From Dendrophyllia cribrosa (lineage: Eukaryota; Cnidaria; Anthozoa; Scleractinia; Dendrophylliidae), in NCBI GenBank assembly GCA_024195265.1, contig JAJLRJ010000004.1, positions 30,728,785-30,792,784 of the forward strand: 64,000 bases of DNA, in the 5' to 3' direction. Each line of letters begins with the position of its first letter. Position 1 is the stretch's first letter. Both the position numbers and the translations under genes were made by a program. This document shows positions 10,098 through 21,299 of this stretch, in pieces. The notes below the pieces were generated by a model, which did not search any database, was not told the origin of the DNA, and saw nothing but the letters and a program-made list of their open reading frames with translations.

Positions 10098-11345
10098 CAA
10101 TAATAATAAAACTTTTAAAAACAACCTTATACATTATAATCACAAACTATCCAATAAAAATTATTAATGAAGAGACATACCGGCAGGGGTCCCCTAAGGG
10201 ATCAAACTGGGTCCTTGGTTGTTCATACTAATGATTGATGATATTAACACTAGCAACACGGAACTTTGGAAATACTTCGATGACACGACCATCGCCGAAC
10301 CTGTAGACAGGGATAACAAGCAGGATCTAAGATGCCGTAAATGAATTGGTGGCAAAGCCTGATGAAAACCGGTTTCAACTCAATGAGGCGAAATGCAAAG
10401 AATTACGAATTTTATTCGCTAAGAATAATTTAGACTTTACTCCCATTCTTTTCAACGGGAAAGCAATCGAAGTGGTTTTGAGTGTCAAGCTTTTAGGTCT
10501 GAATATGTCTAGTGATTTAAGATGGCACTGGCATGTTTTTTAAATCTCGAGGAAGGTGTCAATTTGTTTGTATTTCAGTCTTGGGCAGCTAAAGAGAGCA
10601 AACATTGTAAGATAGAGCGATTTTCCTTACACCGTGAAACAGTATCTAGCAATTAATCAAAATTAGTTAAAACTAAACAAAAGAAAACAATGGAATTAGT
10701 GTCTTATAGTGTCTACTGGTGCCTACTAGCTTAGTAACTATTTCACGGTTTAAAGAAAATAACTCTAAAGAGCTCTTAATCTTTTGTACCACTTTGTACC
10801 ACATGTATTCGTCCAATCATGGAATATGCTTGTCCTGTTTTCCATAACGCACTTCCCTCCTATCTCTCTGATGAACTAGAATGTTTACAGAAGCGCGCGC
10901 TATGAGAATTATTTTCCGTTTCATTACTCATCGCGATACGCTAATTGTCGCCAACCTTTCTGACCGTAGAAGAGCCTTAACGTCCAAGACTATTCGAGGA
11001 CAGTTGTAACAACTCCGATCATAAACTGCACAAACTCCTACCTAAGCCTAACAAATGCAACATCAATCTGAGAAATGGCCGAAAATTCCATGCCCCAGTT
11101 TGTAGAACAAACAGACTCAAGAACAGTTTTATTTATAATCATTGCACATAGGTAGGCGCAGCGGTTGTATATATCTCTTAAATTCCCTAGTTAGTTTGAT
11201 TTGTACATGTGTAGATAATTAATATTTTATATCTGAATTGTAATTGTTAGATTTTTACTGTTGTAAAGTTTTTCATCTAATTCAGCATATTGGCTGCAAT
11301 TTCGAAACTTAAAAATCTATTTATTCAGAGGCTGTAGCCTGTCCC

Positions 11346-13020
11346 TGAGAGTTTCTGTTTTTGTCCAATATAATTCAAACAAAACTTGCATTCATATTCT
11401 TAAGAGGTAAGTTGACATCGCTCGTTTTTATTGCTGTGAAAGACCAATAAGAAAGTCGAGGGCAATAAGAACGTAGCTCAGTAAACGAAAAGTTTAATGA
11501 GCAGAAAAATGGGTCTGAACGTGTGTTATCAATCTTAGGCCACTTCCACACGTGTTCGTTTTCGTTTATTTTAAAACGGAGCTTATTTGGACCATTTCAT
11601 GTTGTTAGGCATTCCGTCCACACGTAAACGATTGGAAAAAACGGAGTTCTTCAAGCATGAACGCTTCTCAAAGTGGAATTCTTTCAAAATTGAGATTTAT
11701 AGCATACTTGTGACGTAAGGAAAGCACAAAATCGGAAGAGAAAACGATGTGGTAAGAAAAAAATAGCAGCTGGGTATCAGAGGATAGCTTTTATCGTGCT
11801 CACATTTGAGGATTGAGGGACGAAGTGCAACCGTTGATAACTCAGTGCCGACCAAATTATGGCGGATAATCGAGGCAAACTATTTCCCAGACGCAACCAC
11901 TCACCTACGATTAACCTACAATTGATGGCACCTTGGTTCAATCATCGCTACTTGGTCTACCTTCAAAGGATTCAAAAGGGAGGTGCACCAATTGGTGGTT
12001 TATGCTCCTGTACGCTTGGAATTCAGATGACGATCAGTTCCCACAAGCCCAACAGGCCCAAGAAGCCGAAATACTTCGTGCTGCCGAAGAATCTTGGATT
12101 TAAGATGGTCCTTAAGGTGGATTTGCTGCACCTCAGACGGGAGGAGGTGGCAGACCTGTCTTTCCAGTTTTCGTAGCCGAGACACCTCACCAAGGCGATC
12201 GACTCAACAAAACCATTTGCGTGAAGCGAAACGCGAGGCACCTTTTATCTGTCTACAGGCGGAACAAGGCGTTTACTGGCAAGGCCGTATGCTACAGCTC
12301 AGTTCTACTCTGGGCACTCACCGGACAATCGAGGAGTTGAGATGTGGCCAATCTTTTTGGTTTTTGCCGACATTGGCGATGCTCATTAGTCGTGCTGCTG
12401 GGCTACAAGCCAAGCCCGACTTATAAATTGGGTTGTGTGCTTCTCGTTGTTTTTAAGTGGTTTGTAACCTGCGGCGAAGTGTTAGTGATGTCAAATCAGT
12501 TGACATAGCAACTTCAAGCTTATGGATGAATTGGATTTATTTACAACATATAAAGAAAAGGGTTAATGACGAACTTACATTATTGCCGTATTTCGCGAGA
12601 ATTCCATTCGATACCGATTTTCTTTTCTTTCTTTTCGAGCTACAAATAAATGAAAGTAATAAAGTTGAAGTTGAAGACTAGTTAAAGTTGATCTTGCACG
12701 CACGAGTGATTGTGATCACCTTTTGTGACCGGAAAAGGGACTGTAAAACAAATCGTAACAATTGAATTAATTCTCGTACCTTAGGGGCACTTACGAGACC
12801 CTTGAAGCCCGACTTCACTACTCGAAGAGTTCTTGTTAAATAAACAAAATGTAACTTTGCATGACTGAATACAAACATCCATGATAAACAGGTGCAATAT
12901 TAGTGAAAAACTTACTATCTTACTATTCAGCCGTGTGTATTGTTAACTTATTATATTCCACAAAACAGTTGTTATATTTGGATGGTTTCGTTTTGGAGTG
13001 AGTTGTAACTGAGAATACAA
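11346..13020. other. No recognisable gene
   Basis: Several open frames of 60-110 codons overlap on both strands between 11859 and 12681 (for example 12094-12426 +). None shows a family motif, the strands compete, and no splice structure is evident. A CCACACGTGTTCGTTTTCG stretch near 11546 looks like one end of a MITE whose partner I cannot find. Confidence 0.5.
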
Positions 13021-13022
13021 TA

Positions 13023-13204
13023 GGCCATTTGCACGATGACGTCATTTGACTACTACTACCAGAATTCATTTCGTTTTTCCATTCTTATTTAAATTTTGTA
13101 ATCCCAGTGCGTTTTAAATAACAATAGCCCTAATTTGCACTACAAAACAAAAAACTGAAGGATTCTGGTTGTAGTAGTCAAATGACGTCATCGTGCAAAT
13201 GGCC
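13023..13204. mobile_element. 182-bp MITE, TA target duplication
   Basis: Inverted arms of about 45 bp beginning GGCCATTTGCACGATGACG, flanked on both sides by TA (13021-13022 and 13205-13206). Consistent with a Tc1/mariner-type non-autonomous element. Confidence 0.75.
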
Positions 13205-13812
13205 TAAAGTATTTACGTCTTCTTACGAAAGACAAGGGTATGGTGGCCTAGTGTTCTCATAAGAAAATTATATGAAATATTTCAAGACATATAAAAATAC
13301 TGGCTGATTTCAATAAAATATATATATAAATTTAAAAAAATAACAAAAAAGAAATAAAAGAAATGAAACTAAAAGAAAAACATCATAATTTTATGCGAAA
13401 ATAAAATAGGAAAAATAAAAATAATAACTTGATAAGAAAACGGCATGGAAAATCTGAATGGAAAAATATCAATACTAAAATCAAATTCAAAAGCGTTTTG
13501 ATTCTTACATGTTAATAAATTGGCCCAGTGTTCTCATAGTAATTAAGAAGTAAAATGATTTTCATATGTTGCGACGTGGCCCAATGTTCTCATAGCTCTG
13601 CATACCTCGTGAGTCGTGACAGTCAACGATGCCGTATATCAGTTGACAATTCACAGTTATATATAGTGTAAGATCGACTGAGCCCTTCCTCATTGCAGAG
13701 GGACAAAAAGCCACCAAAAATGGCTTTTTACGTTGCAAATTACAACTCAAAATTATCGAGACAGCCCAATTTTCTCATAGCCCGAGATACATGCTGACGC
13801 TGGTAATCCAAG

Positions 13813-14121
13813 TTGTATCGAGGCAGGGGACTGGGCCAAAAGCTTGAGAGGTCGCTCAGCCGTGGATTTCGTTCGAAAAAGAAAAGGTGCTCATTTTGTG
13901 TTTACATAATAAGCTTATATTCATCTTCTTGGATTTATGCTGAAACGATGCCTCCCAGGAGACGTCAACAAGCCTGGGAAGAACTTGAGGGACAGATGCG
14001 AGTAAAGAGGACAAGGATCGACGCAATGGGACGAGGCAAAGGGGAGACAATTTACCACGGGCGTAGAGGGAGGGTCATACCGTCCAGAAGGACGTCGGAC
14101 ACCTTATTGAGACTTATATAA
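13813..14121 (+). pseudogene. Transposon ORF, left-arm copy (MYRGRG frame)
   Basis: 102 codons. Starts MYRGRGLGQKLERSLSRGF, shared with the right-arm frame on the minus strand at 19261. Then a region absent from the right arm, MPPRRRQQAWEELEGQMR, very rich in Arg/Lys and suited to nucleic-acid binding. The last 10 codons run into an inserted TIR element at 14093, so the natural end is lost. Function unknown beyond its position in the transposon. Confidence 0.45.
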
Positions 14122-14249
14122 CGTAATGTCGACACTTAGAATTATATTTTCAATAAATTTTCAAGTGTAAAAAAGAAATCTAAAAACACCACTCGGGATT
14201 GGAGTTAGGTGCGATATCGTTGGTATATCGTTTATCGGATATTTATAGG

Positions 14250-14278
14250 CGATATATATATATATATATATATACTCC

Positions 14279-14363
<85 letters not shown>
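14250..14363. repeat. Compound microsatellite (TA)n C(12) (CT)n (TA)n
   Basis: Uninterrupted simple repeats: TA from about 14251, a C run at 14277-14289, CT to 14322, then TA to 14363. Confidence 0.95.
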
Positions 14364-14364
<1 letters not shown>

Positions 14365-14400
14365 TAGACCCTTCTTAGATCCTCCTTCCTTTTCCCTGAG

Positions 14401-14700
14401 TTGGATGATACCCCCTTTCTCTTCTCTGGATGCGATGATATTGGATATTATCGCGATATTATCAAATTAGAAGATACTAGGGTCTACTTAGATCGCCCCT
14501 TCCTCTTCCCTGACTGCGATGATATTGGATATTATCGCGATATTATCACGTTAGAATCTACTAGAGTCTACTTAGATCCCCCCTTCCTCTTCCCTGACTG
14601 CGATGATATTGGATATTCTCGCGATATTATCACGTTAAAATCTATTAGAGTCTACTTAGATCTCCCCTTTCTTTTACCGAATTGTGTGAATGATTTATTC
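14401..14700 (+). repeat. 84-bp tandem repeat, about 3.4 units, open in frame
   Basis: The GCGATGATATTGGATATT core recurs at 14432, 14516 and 14600, exactly 84 bp apart. Because 84 is divisible by three, one frame reads as repeated 28-residue units (DDIGYYRDIITLES...YLDPPFLFP). No start context or splice site supports translation; the open frame may be only a by-product of the period. Confidence 0.75.
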
Positions 14701-14950
14701 AATAAATATTAACAATGGGGTTGGAACCTTCAACTGAAGTAGCATAACAGTACAAACTGATGTCCATTAAAATTTCCGAAAGTTCTACACAAGTTTACCA
14801 TTCTCTCTTAGTCTTCTCTCTACAAGCTCATTATATCTATTGGCTCGGAACCATTCCTGTTATTAACGGCTATTCCTTCACATCACTAGACCACAGGATT
14901 GCTCCACCAAATCCCCTAAATTATTAACTATATAGGGTTTCTAAAATCTG

Positions 14951-15238
14951 TATAGAGCAGTTTTCAATTGATTGTCGAAAGTAATTACACAATTGCTTTG
15001 GTTTTGCACTGCTACGCTTTGTGATTGGCTAAAAAATCTCGCGCCACTTTCTCGACCAATCAGAAGTAAAACCAAAACCAATCGTGACTTGCTCGCACGC
15101 GTTTTCCCGCGCTTGGCGCCCGCGACATGTAATTGCTTCGAGCTCTGATTGGTTCATTGGATTGTTTACGACTGCTGTGATTGGTCAGAGTAATTACTTT
15201 GGTTTTGGTTTTACGACACTCAATTGAAAACTGCTCTA
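14951..15238. mobile_element. MITE with AGAGCAGTTTTCAATTGA ends
   Basis: Left end ATAGAGCAGTTTTCAATTGA, right end TCAATTGAAAACTGCTCTAT. Both subterminal regions contain AAGTAATTAC and a GGTTTTG motif. A direct duplication of the segment GGCTCGGAACCATTCC...CGGCTATT lies on each side (14838-14882, 15404-15446), outside the element. Confidence 0.7.
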
Positions 15239-15520
15239 TGTAGCTAGCCCTAACCCAAACCAAAAGCTAACCGTTAAGCTAATTCTTAGCCCTAATCTTG
15301 GCCTCATTCGGGTCGCTGAGCTAATTCTTAGCCCTAATATAGCCTTCATTGGGGTTTATTAGCCTAAACTAGGCTTCATTTTTGGTCAGCGCATTGCTTA
15401 AAAAAGGCTCGGAGCCATTCCAGTTATTAACGGCTATTACTTCACATTTGGAAGGGTGCTAAGATTAAAGTACCGACTGGTTGTGAACGATAATTTACTT
15501 CAGTACAAAATGGAAACTTT

Positions 15521-16048
15521 TTGTACTATACTATATTGACTTCTCCCATTTGTGATTTATCATTTCAGGTTAGGTTTGCTCTAATGCCTCCTGAACTGAT
15601 ACTGGATGTTAATGTGTCAGACGAAATCCAAGGAGAAGAAGAAAGTACTTTGCAGATTGAAAGCTCAGGCTCTTTGAACAGGGCACTATTTCACGGAGAT
15701 CTGAATGCGTACTACGACAGCCAACTGACCGACTTCCCAGAAGGCTGTCAACATAACATTAAGAGTCTATTGACTTATGGGGAAGAAGTAATCCATTCGA
15801 CAACAATAATGCAACGGCATTTGATGCCTCCACTTACTACGCCTGGAAAGAGCAACAAATATTCGGCAACTGCCGCAAAATATTTCCTTCGTAAGCTTGA
15901 AAGAGTTGGTTTAGGTTCCATTGAAACGGCGGGAACGAAAGCTTTAAAGTTTCGAAAAAGAAAATGGGAGGACCTAGGAGAGGAACCATTAAATATTGTA
16001 AATGCATGTGGAATTAGCATTTCTGCTTACAAAAAAATCAAAGAGTAA
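15521..16048 (+). CDS. Unrecognised 175-residue protein, probably transposon-borne last exon
   Basis: I do not recognise this protein. From the internal Met at 15584 it reads MPPELILDVNVSDEIQGEEE, then an acidic N-terminal part, a middle rich in polar residues (NAYYDSQLTDFPEGCQHNI), and a basic segment KALKFRKRKWEDLGEEP that could be a nuclear localisation signal. A good 3' splice site (TCATTTCAG) ends at 15569, so the real coding part may begin there, joined to an exon I cannot find. AATAAA at about 16390 could serve polyadenylation. Composition looks coding rather than random. It lies between the two halves of the split TIR element and inside the large inverted repeat, so it may be element cargo. 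Confidence 0.45.
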   Translation: MYYTILTSPICDLSFQVRFALMPPELILDVNVSDEIQGEEESTLQIESSGSLNRALFHGDLNAYYDSQLTDFPEGCQHNIKSLLTYGEEVIHSTTIMQRHLMPPLTTPGKSNKYSATAAKYFLRKLERVGLGSIETAGTKALKFRKRKWEDLGEEPLNIVNACGISISAYKKIKE

Positions 16049-16399
16049 AGTAAGATAAATCTACAACAGTAACAATCGGGAAAAATTATTCAGTTTAAAA
16101 AGAAAAACAAACCGTTAAGTTGTTTGTAAAAACGGGCAAACAAACGTCGAGTAACTATCACTTTAAGTAGTTTATTAATTTCTGCATGGGTAGATTTTTG
16201 TCAATTGACACAAGATTTTGAATATATTTATGAGTGATCAGTAACAAATGGAAAAAAAGTTGAAATACTGTATATACATGGAAAAGATAGCAAATCCTTA
16301 TAAATCGTTATAAATTCTACACAGGAAATGGTCGATGATGATGGAGATGATAGTTTTTTGTGAAAGCTTGTAAATGAAGAAAAAACGAAATAAAGATTT

Positions 16400-17008
16400 A
16401 AACTTAACTGAGTTCACGAAGCATTATATTGTATTTGACAGCATATTTACATTAACACGGTTTGTCACTGACTGTTTTCATTGTCATCATAACTGATGTA
16501 AGAACTAGTCGAAACGTTTTACAACAATGAAAAGAGTCGTGTCGTCAACTGCGCTCGCGCCTTGTTCGCTTATAAAAGATGAAGCATTTTAAGCCGGGCC
16601 TTTACGATAACGGTGAGAAATAAATCAATATTTTGCGGAAAGAAACAAACCTTCAGAATTGGATATTGACAAATCACCAACATTCGCTGATCATTTAACT
16701 AGACACATAATATCTAATATATCTTGATACTAGAATGGTTAAAATGACTAAATCTAATTAGATATCTGATAGTATAACGGCATAATATCGGATAATATAA
16801 AATATATAATATAAAATATCGTTGAACAGAGCTGGCGTCTTACTATATAGCGAATTAGACATAAATATCTGATAACATTGACTAAAAATATTTGATATTT
16901 TTTAGTTTGATATTAATTTTGATAATATTGGATATTAGACCTATTCCAGATTGATTTTAAAAATCTGATATTTATCCGATAATTGATATTCCTATGATAT
17001 CGCAGCTT
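16400..17008. other. AT-rich region with GATAT/TATC repeats, no gene
   Basis: Loose repetition of GATAT, ATATC and TAATAT between 16720 and 16990, resembling the short stretch at 14210-14260 just inside the left end of the same split element. Nothing coding. Confidence 0.5.
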
Positions 17009-17057
17009 TATGCGGGATTGAACCTGTGACCTCAGGTAGGCTTAGGCTTACATAGCC

Positions 17058-17405
17058 ACAGGCTTCGCAAGCTCAAAATTCGACTCTACATACGTGGTGT
17101 ATGCGACAGCTTGTGTATATAGAGAAATGTATGGGAAAATCACGGATTCTCTAAAATTGGGTAAATAACTATCTATTTTGAAATAAAGTTTACCTACCTC
17201 AAATGTATCGCTTACTTGTGTCTTGTACTGAATTTGAAGCCATTCCGACGCCATTTAGCGAAGTTATTCGAAGTCGTTGTCTCTCCTTCTAAAAATTCTA
17301 CCCTATTTTAGAGAATCCGTGATTTCCCCATACATTTCTCTATATACACAAGCTGTCGCATACACCACGTATGTAGAGTCGAATTTTGAGCTTGGGAAGC
17401 CTGTG
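17058..17405. mobile_element. 348-bp MITE with 8-bp target duplication
   Basis: About 100-bp inverted arms starting ACAGGCTTCGCAAGCTC (left) and ending GGGAAGCCTGTG (right). ACATAGCC is repeated at 17050-17057 and 17406-17413. The related element at 9379-9598 carries the single, uninterrupted CATAGCC site, so this is a proven insertion. An 8-bp duplication suits hAT-type elements. Confidence 0.88.
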
Positions 17406-17607
17406 ACATAGCCTACCGTACCACTGTACCACCTAGCTTCTCGGGTTGCTTACATGTAGTCCTAAATTTAACTATATAAATTGCTACCCCTAACCTCAAC
17501 TGAAAGCTAACCAGTTACTCCGTTATATAAGTCTCAATAAGGTGTCCGACTTCCTTCTGGACAGTATGACCCTCCCTTTACGCCCGTGATAAATTGTCTT
17601 CCGAGGT

Positions 17608-17629
17608 AAAGCTGGAGCGGCACCCCATC

Positions 17630-17664
<35 letters not shown>

Positions 17665-18120
17665 ACTCCCATATATGAGCTATATAGGTATGTGCCGCTG
17701 TGAAGGGTATGGTTTTCAGGCAGTTTAGTCTGGGATAGGGTATAGTAATCAGAGATTTTGATCTAGAATAGGGACTCATTTTCCACGAAACTGATCAGTT
17801 GCGTGAAGAATTTAGTCTAGACAAGGTTTACTGGCAAATGGCATTTAAAAATCGGTACGGCAGGCAGTACAGCATTTTTACTGACCCCTGTTAACTAATA
17901 ACTGTGATAGTGAACAAGTTTCTGGAAAATAGCGAGTCTGTAATAGGTCTAGGATAGGGTAGGGTTTTTCGGTGTTTAGTCTAGAATAGGGTTGCAAAAT
18001 GCAGCTAAAATGATCTAGTATAGGTTAAGGATCTCAGAGTCCTTGAATTGAAAACCTGCAGTTTGCTGTAACAAAAGGCAGAGGGTTGGTTGGTTGGGGG
18101 TGGGTAGGGTGGAGAGGACT
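17608..18120. repeat. Dispersed repeat with G homopolymer
   Basis: Contains a run of about 33 G at 17631-17663 followed by GGTACTCCCATATATGAGC, and later several GGATAGGGT / CTAGAATAGGGT words. Non-coding. Style of an abundant dispersed repeat; no ends found. Confidence 0.5.
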
Positions 18121-18619
18121 GTCCTTCCACATCTTCTTATATCGACAGAAGGTACCAACCAAAGTTTATAGAACTAATAAAATCTAAACTTGCATATTGC
18201 ATACCACAATCTTCAGTTCCATACTTTTCAGGAAATTGATAAACATAATTGGGAATCCCCCTTAGGAGTCTGTGCATCTTTTTGCTTCCTAATTCTATGA
18301 GAATGCCACACAGTTTCCTTGAAAATGTCCATTTCTTTCTGTATGACAGGTATAAACACAATATGGCTTCCAGCTACTAATGACAGCCCTGGATCTACAC
18401 GTCTGTCCTGTCAAATCACAAGTTGTGAAAATGTGTTAATTTGGTACTCTAAGGGTGAAAATATATTGGAGCCACACCCCTCATATGGAACTATGGTAAC
18501 TTTTAGAGGTTCTATTTAAAATCTTTGACAAGTATCTCCATCACTCTCATATGAGAGTACCCCCTCTCCTCCTTCCCTCCCCTCCCCTCCCCTCCCTCCC
18601 CCCTCCGAGTATATACATG

Positions 18620-19261
18620 TGTATGTAGGCACAAATGTCTGTGCAATTGCTCATAGAATAATTTTACCATAACACAACCTACCAGTGAATTCGAAGTGAA
18701 TGTGCCAGTAGCACGCCTCATTCTTTTACCACGGCCCACTTTCCGTCGGCGTTGTATAGCCCTTCAGGGTCAACCTTTGTCATGACGTCATAGACGAGAG
18801 CCCGCGGGAGGGCAAGATGGTGTTGTTCTCGTATTTTTTTCTGCAAGGCTCGATATCCCAGGAGCTGCCCTGGGCCGTCGTTTTCTTCGCAAACAGCTAC
18901 CTCTACTTGCTCGACTGTAATATTATGGTCAACGTACTTTATACCGAAGTGGCCAAATCGTCGGCTCAGCGTGCCCAAACTCCATGAATACTGGGGATAG
19001 TCTCTTTTGACAAAGTCGAGGACTTCGCTACGACGAAGATTTGCTAAAAACGTACTTCTTCAGATCATCAGCTAAATCTTTATCATCTTCCCAGTCCGCA
19101 TTCCTAATACGACTTATTTTAACGCTAAATACTATACTACAAATAAAAACTGCAACTCCGGCCGCACCTTTTCTTTTTCGAACGAAGCGCGGGAATCCAC
19201 GGCTGAGCGACCTCTCAAGCTTTAGGCCCAGTCCCCTGCGACGTCCCCTGCCTCGATACAA
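18620..19261 (-). pseudogene. Broken DDE integrase-type transposase gene (N-terminal part)
   Basis: Read on the minus strand: MYRGRG start at 19261, then from 18978 MGTLSRRFGHFGIKYVDHN, an HTH-like ENDGPGQLLGYRALQKKIRE, and LPRALVYDVMTKVDPEGL. This order matches the N-terminal helix-turn-helix part of eukaryotic transposases with an integrase-core domain (IS3-like/rve type), widespread in cnidarians and fish. After DPEGL the frame shifts (VGRGKRMRRATGTFTSN continues in another frame at 18739) and the catalytic DDE core is missing. Assigned from remembered family style, so the superfamily name is tentative. Confidence 0.6.
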
Positions 19262-19352
19262 CGTGGATTACCGCCGTCAGCATGTATCTCGGGCTATGAG
19301 AAAATTGGGCTGTCTCGATAATTTTGAGTTGTTATTTGCAACGTAAAAAGCC

Positions 19353-19408
19353 ATTTTTGGTGGCTTTTTGTCCCTCTGCAAGGAGGGACAAAAAGCCACC
19401 AAAAATTG
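19353..19408. repeat. 27-bp-stem hairpin at arm junction
   Basis: CCATTTTTGGTGGCTTTTTG...CCCTC folds onto GAGGGACAAAAAGCCACC...ATTGG with a loop of about six bases. The unrepeated form of this segment is in the left arm near 13697-13725, so the right arm has gained a fold-back here. Confidence 0.75.
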
Positions 19409-19984
19409 GTATTGATATATTTATCCATTCAGATTTTCCATGTCGTTTTCTTATCAAGTTATTATTATTTTTATTTTTTTCTATTTTATTTTTGCATAAA
19501 ATTATGATGTTTTTCTTTTAGTTTCATTTTTTTTATTTATTTATTTATTTTTTTTAAATTTATATATATATTTTGTATTGAAATCAGCCAGTATTTTTCT
19601 ATGTCTTGAAATATTTCATCTAATTTTCTTATGAGAATACTGGGCCACCATACAAGGGTGATCTTGTATGACTCATAATAACATCCTGTCATAAAGGATT
19701 TTTGATAATATGATAAACATGCTTCATGCTTGAAAGACAGATCAAAATCAGACCTTGGGTCAAAGAAGCATTTGTTGTACTTATTCCACTGCAAGAAAAA
19801 TATCTGAAAAGAAATCTGTTTTCAGCTTTTATTTGAATGGTTACACCTTGGGATTTTATTCACAGTTTGTAATAAGACATTCTGTTCACAGCATAGTTTC
19901 GTTTGATTTGGTCAGCGGTTCAAACGATTGGTGACACAATTTAAAAAACCCTAGAGCTCTAGGGACGAGAATGGATCCTATGTC

Positions 19985-20315
19985 CTGGTTGCAGTTATGT
20001 CCAGGATTGCAGATAATTAGATGCATGACAAATTTAATAAGCGTCACAAAGTGTCCTCCTGCTCTTTGACTCAACTTCAACATCACTTGTTTTCAAAAAT
20101 TCAGACAATAAACGTCACAAAGTGTCCCCTAAATTCTGCTCTTTAAGTAAAGATAAACAGGTGCGTTTACCCTAACCTAAAAACAACACTAACACTATTG
20201 CTTACCTTACATTTCAAAACAGATAGTTAACACTTAGACTTAATGGGACACTTCGTGTTGGATATCAAAATTTGCCATGCATCTTATTATCTACAATCCT
20301 GGACATAAGTGCCTA
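19985..20315. mobile_element. MITE with inverted GTGTCC and ATTGCAGATAAT arms
   Basis: TGTCCAGGATTGCAGATAAT...GATGCATGACAAATTT at left pairs with AAATTTGCCATGCATC...ACAATCCTGGACATAA at right. GTCACAAAGTGTCC is repeated inside. Adjacent CTCTAGGGACGAGAATGG belongs to another dispersed family. Confidence 0.6.
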
Positions 20316-20359
20316 GTTGACCTCGGTCAACCAGTGAGTAAACACAATGTCCTCACCCG

Positions 20360-20605
20360 GCCCATTCTCGTCCCCAGAGCCCTCGTTTCGTTTGGTCAGC
20401 GGAGAAAAACGACGGCTCTGGGAACAAAGCCTACCGAATGTCGTGAAATCCCCGACATCTGTTAGCGCATGTATAAAGCATTAATGTACTATCGTGTTTG
20501 CTCAGTACCAGAAACCGGAAATAAAAAAACCTTTCGTCCGTGCATTCATGTCCCCAGAGCCCTCCTTTCGTCTGGTTGAGCTCTAGAGACAGGAATGTCG
20601 TGTGT
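20360..20605. repeat. Fragments of CATTCTCGTCCCCAGAGC family
   Basis: CCATTCTCGTCCCCAGAGCC at about 20363 and GCATTCATGTCCCCAGAGCC at about 20542; partners in inverted orientation at 20410 and 20585. Other copies: about 19950, 27893 and 28505-28575. Confidence 0.6.
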
Positions 20606-20778
20606 GTGGAATGGCGTTCGAAAGGACTGTACATCCATTCGCCCTATCACAAGCATTTAAGCATTTAAAGTAGCATTAAACACGCACCATTTTAGGCTAG
20701 CTTTTAATAATTAATTTTTTATTAACTACTTTTCGTTTATTCGATAGTAATTTGTTGATGGCTTTAAAAAATAAAGAA

Positions 20779-21295
20779 TTTGCAAAAATGTTCTCATAAG
20801 CAGCGGTCTGTTATCCGGCGATTGTGCGCACGTAATCTATCATGGCGGACGAAAGGCAGCAAGTGCTGCAATTTTTATCTGCTTCTTTTCGAAAAGTTAT
20901 TCGATAATACTCGAAAGGAAAAGGGAAACGGAATGGGGAAATGGAAATTGGAAAGGGAAAGGGAAACGAAAGGGAAATAATGGAAACTGATGATGACAAC
21001 GAGGCAGATGATTCTCTGTGGATTTTGCTGCTTGGAAATCGCAGGTTTCCCGTGAATCGGATAAGAATCGTGGGTTTATTTATATTTTGAACTGGTGGTG
21101 CCAAGTTATAGACCCGATGATTTTCGAAGTCATTTTCGTATGTAAAAGAGATGAAATTTCTGGATTAAAACAGATTGTACTCATCGTTTTTGTCAACAGA
21201 TCCAAGAAAATGGCGGCAGAAAAACGATTCCCGCGCCAATGCGTGCGCACAATCAGCGGATAACAGACCGCTGCTTACGAGAACAATTTTGCAAA
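20779..21295. mobile_element. 517-bp element with 50-bp TIRs
   Basis: Left TTTGCAAAAATGTTCTCATA...GCGGTCTGTTATCCG, right the reverse complement ending GAACAATTTTGCAAA; about 50 bp per arm with few mismatches. The interior has a purine-rich AAGGGAAA run near 20915-20980. No target duplication seen. Non-coding. Confidence 0.8.
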
Positions 21296-21299
21296 TCCG

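Larger units (their letters stand above)
9288..11345 (+). pseudogene. Dead jockey/CR1-like LINE reverse transcriptase
   Basis: Pieces read in order along the + strand: VRVALFDYRKAFDLIDH (RT palm, first catalytic Asp) near 9670; a remnant of the QGxxLGP block near 10190; a palm-like YFDD near 10276; NRFQLNEAKCKELRI and LGLNMSSDLRW near 10370-10530; IMEYACPVFHNALPSYL near 10817; and a C-terminal NSDHKLHKLLPKPNKC near 11017. Stops and frameshifts separate them, and a MITE splits the palm. These are the expected blocks of a non-LTR RT of the jockey/CR1 group. Non-functional. The segment from 11346 to 13020 shows no recognisable gene. Confidence 0.75.
13238..19653. mobile_element. Large inverted-repeat structure with integrase-type transposase remains
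   Basis: The left part 13238-14092 reappears inverted at 17551-17607 and about 19138-19653 (matching from TGGTGGCC...TTCTCATAAG inward). Both arms carry the start of the same protein frame (MYRGRG...LERSLSRGF). The motif GGCCCARTGTTCTCATAG recurs in the left arm at about 13240, 13521, 13577 and 13763 and in the right arm at about 19297 and 19630. The right arm also contains inserted DNA (17608-19137). Whether this is one transposon with long arms or two copies head-to-head is unresolved. Confidence 0.55.

Noticed and set aside
15060..15263. Minus-strand 67-codon frame
   Set aside because: Lies wholly within the MITE at 14951-15238 and has no domain.
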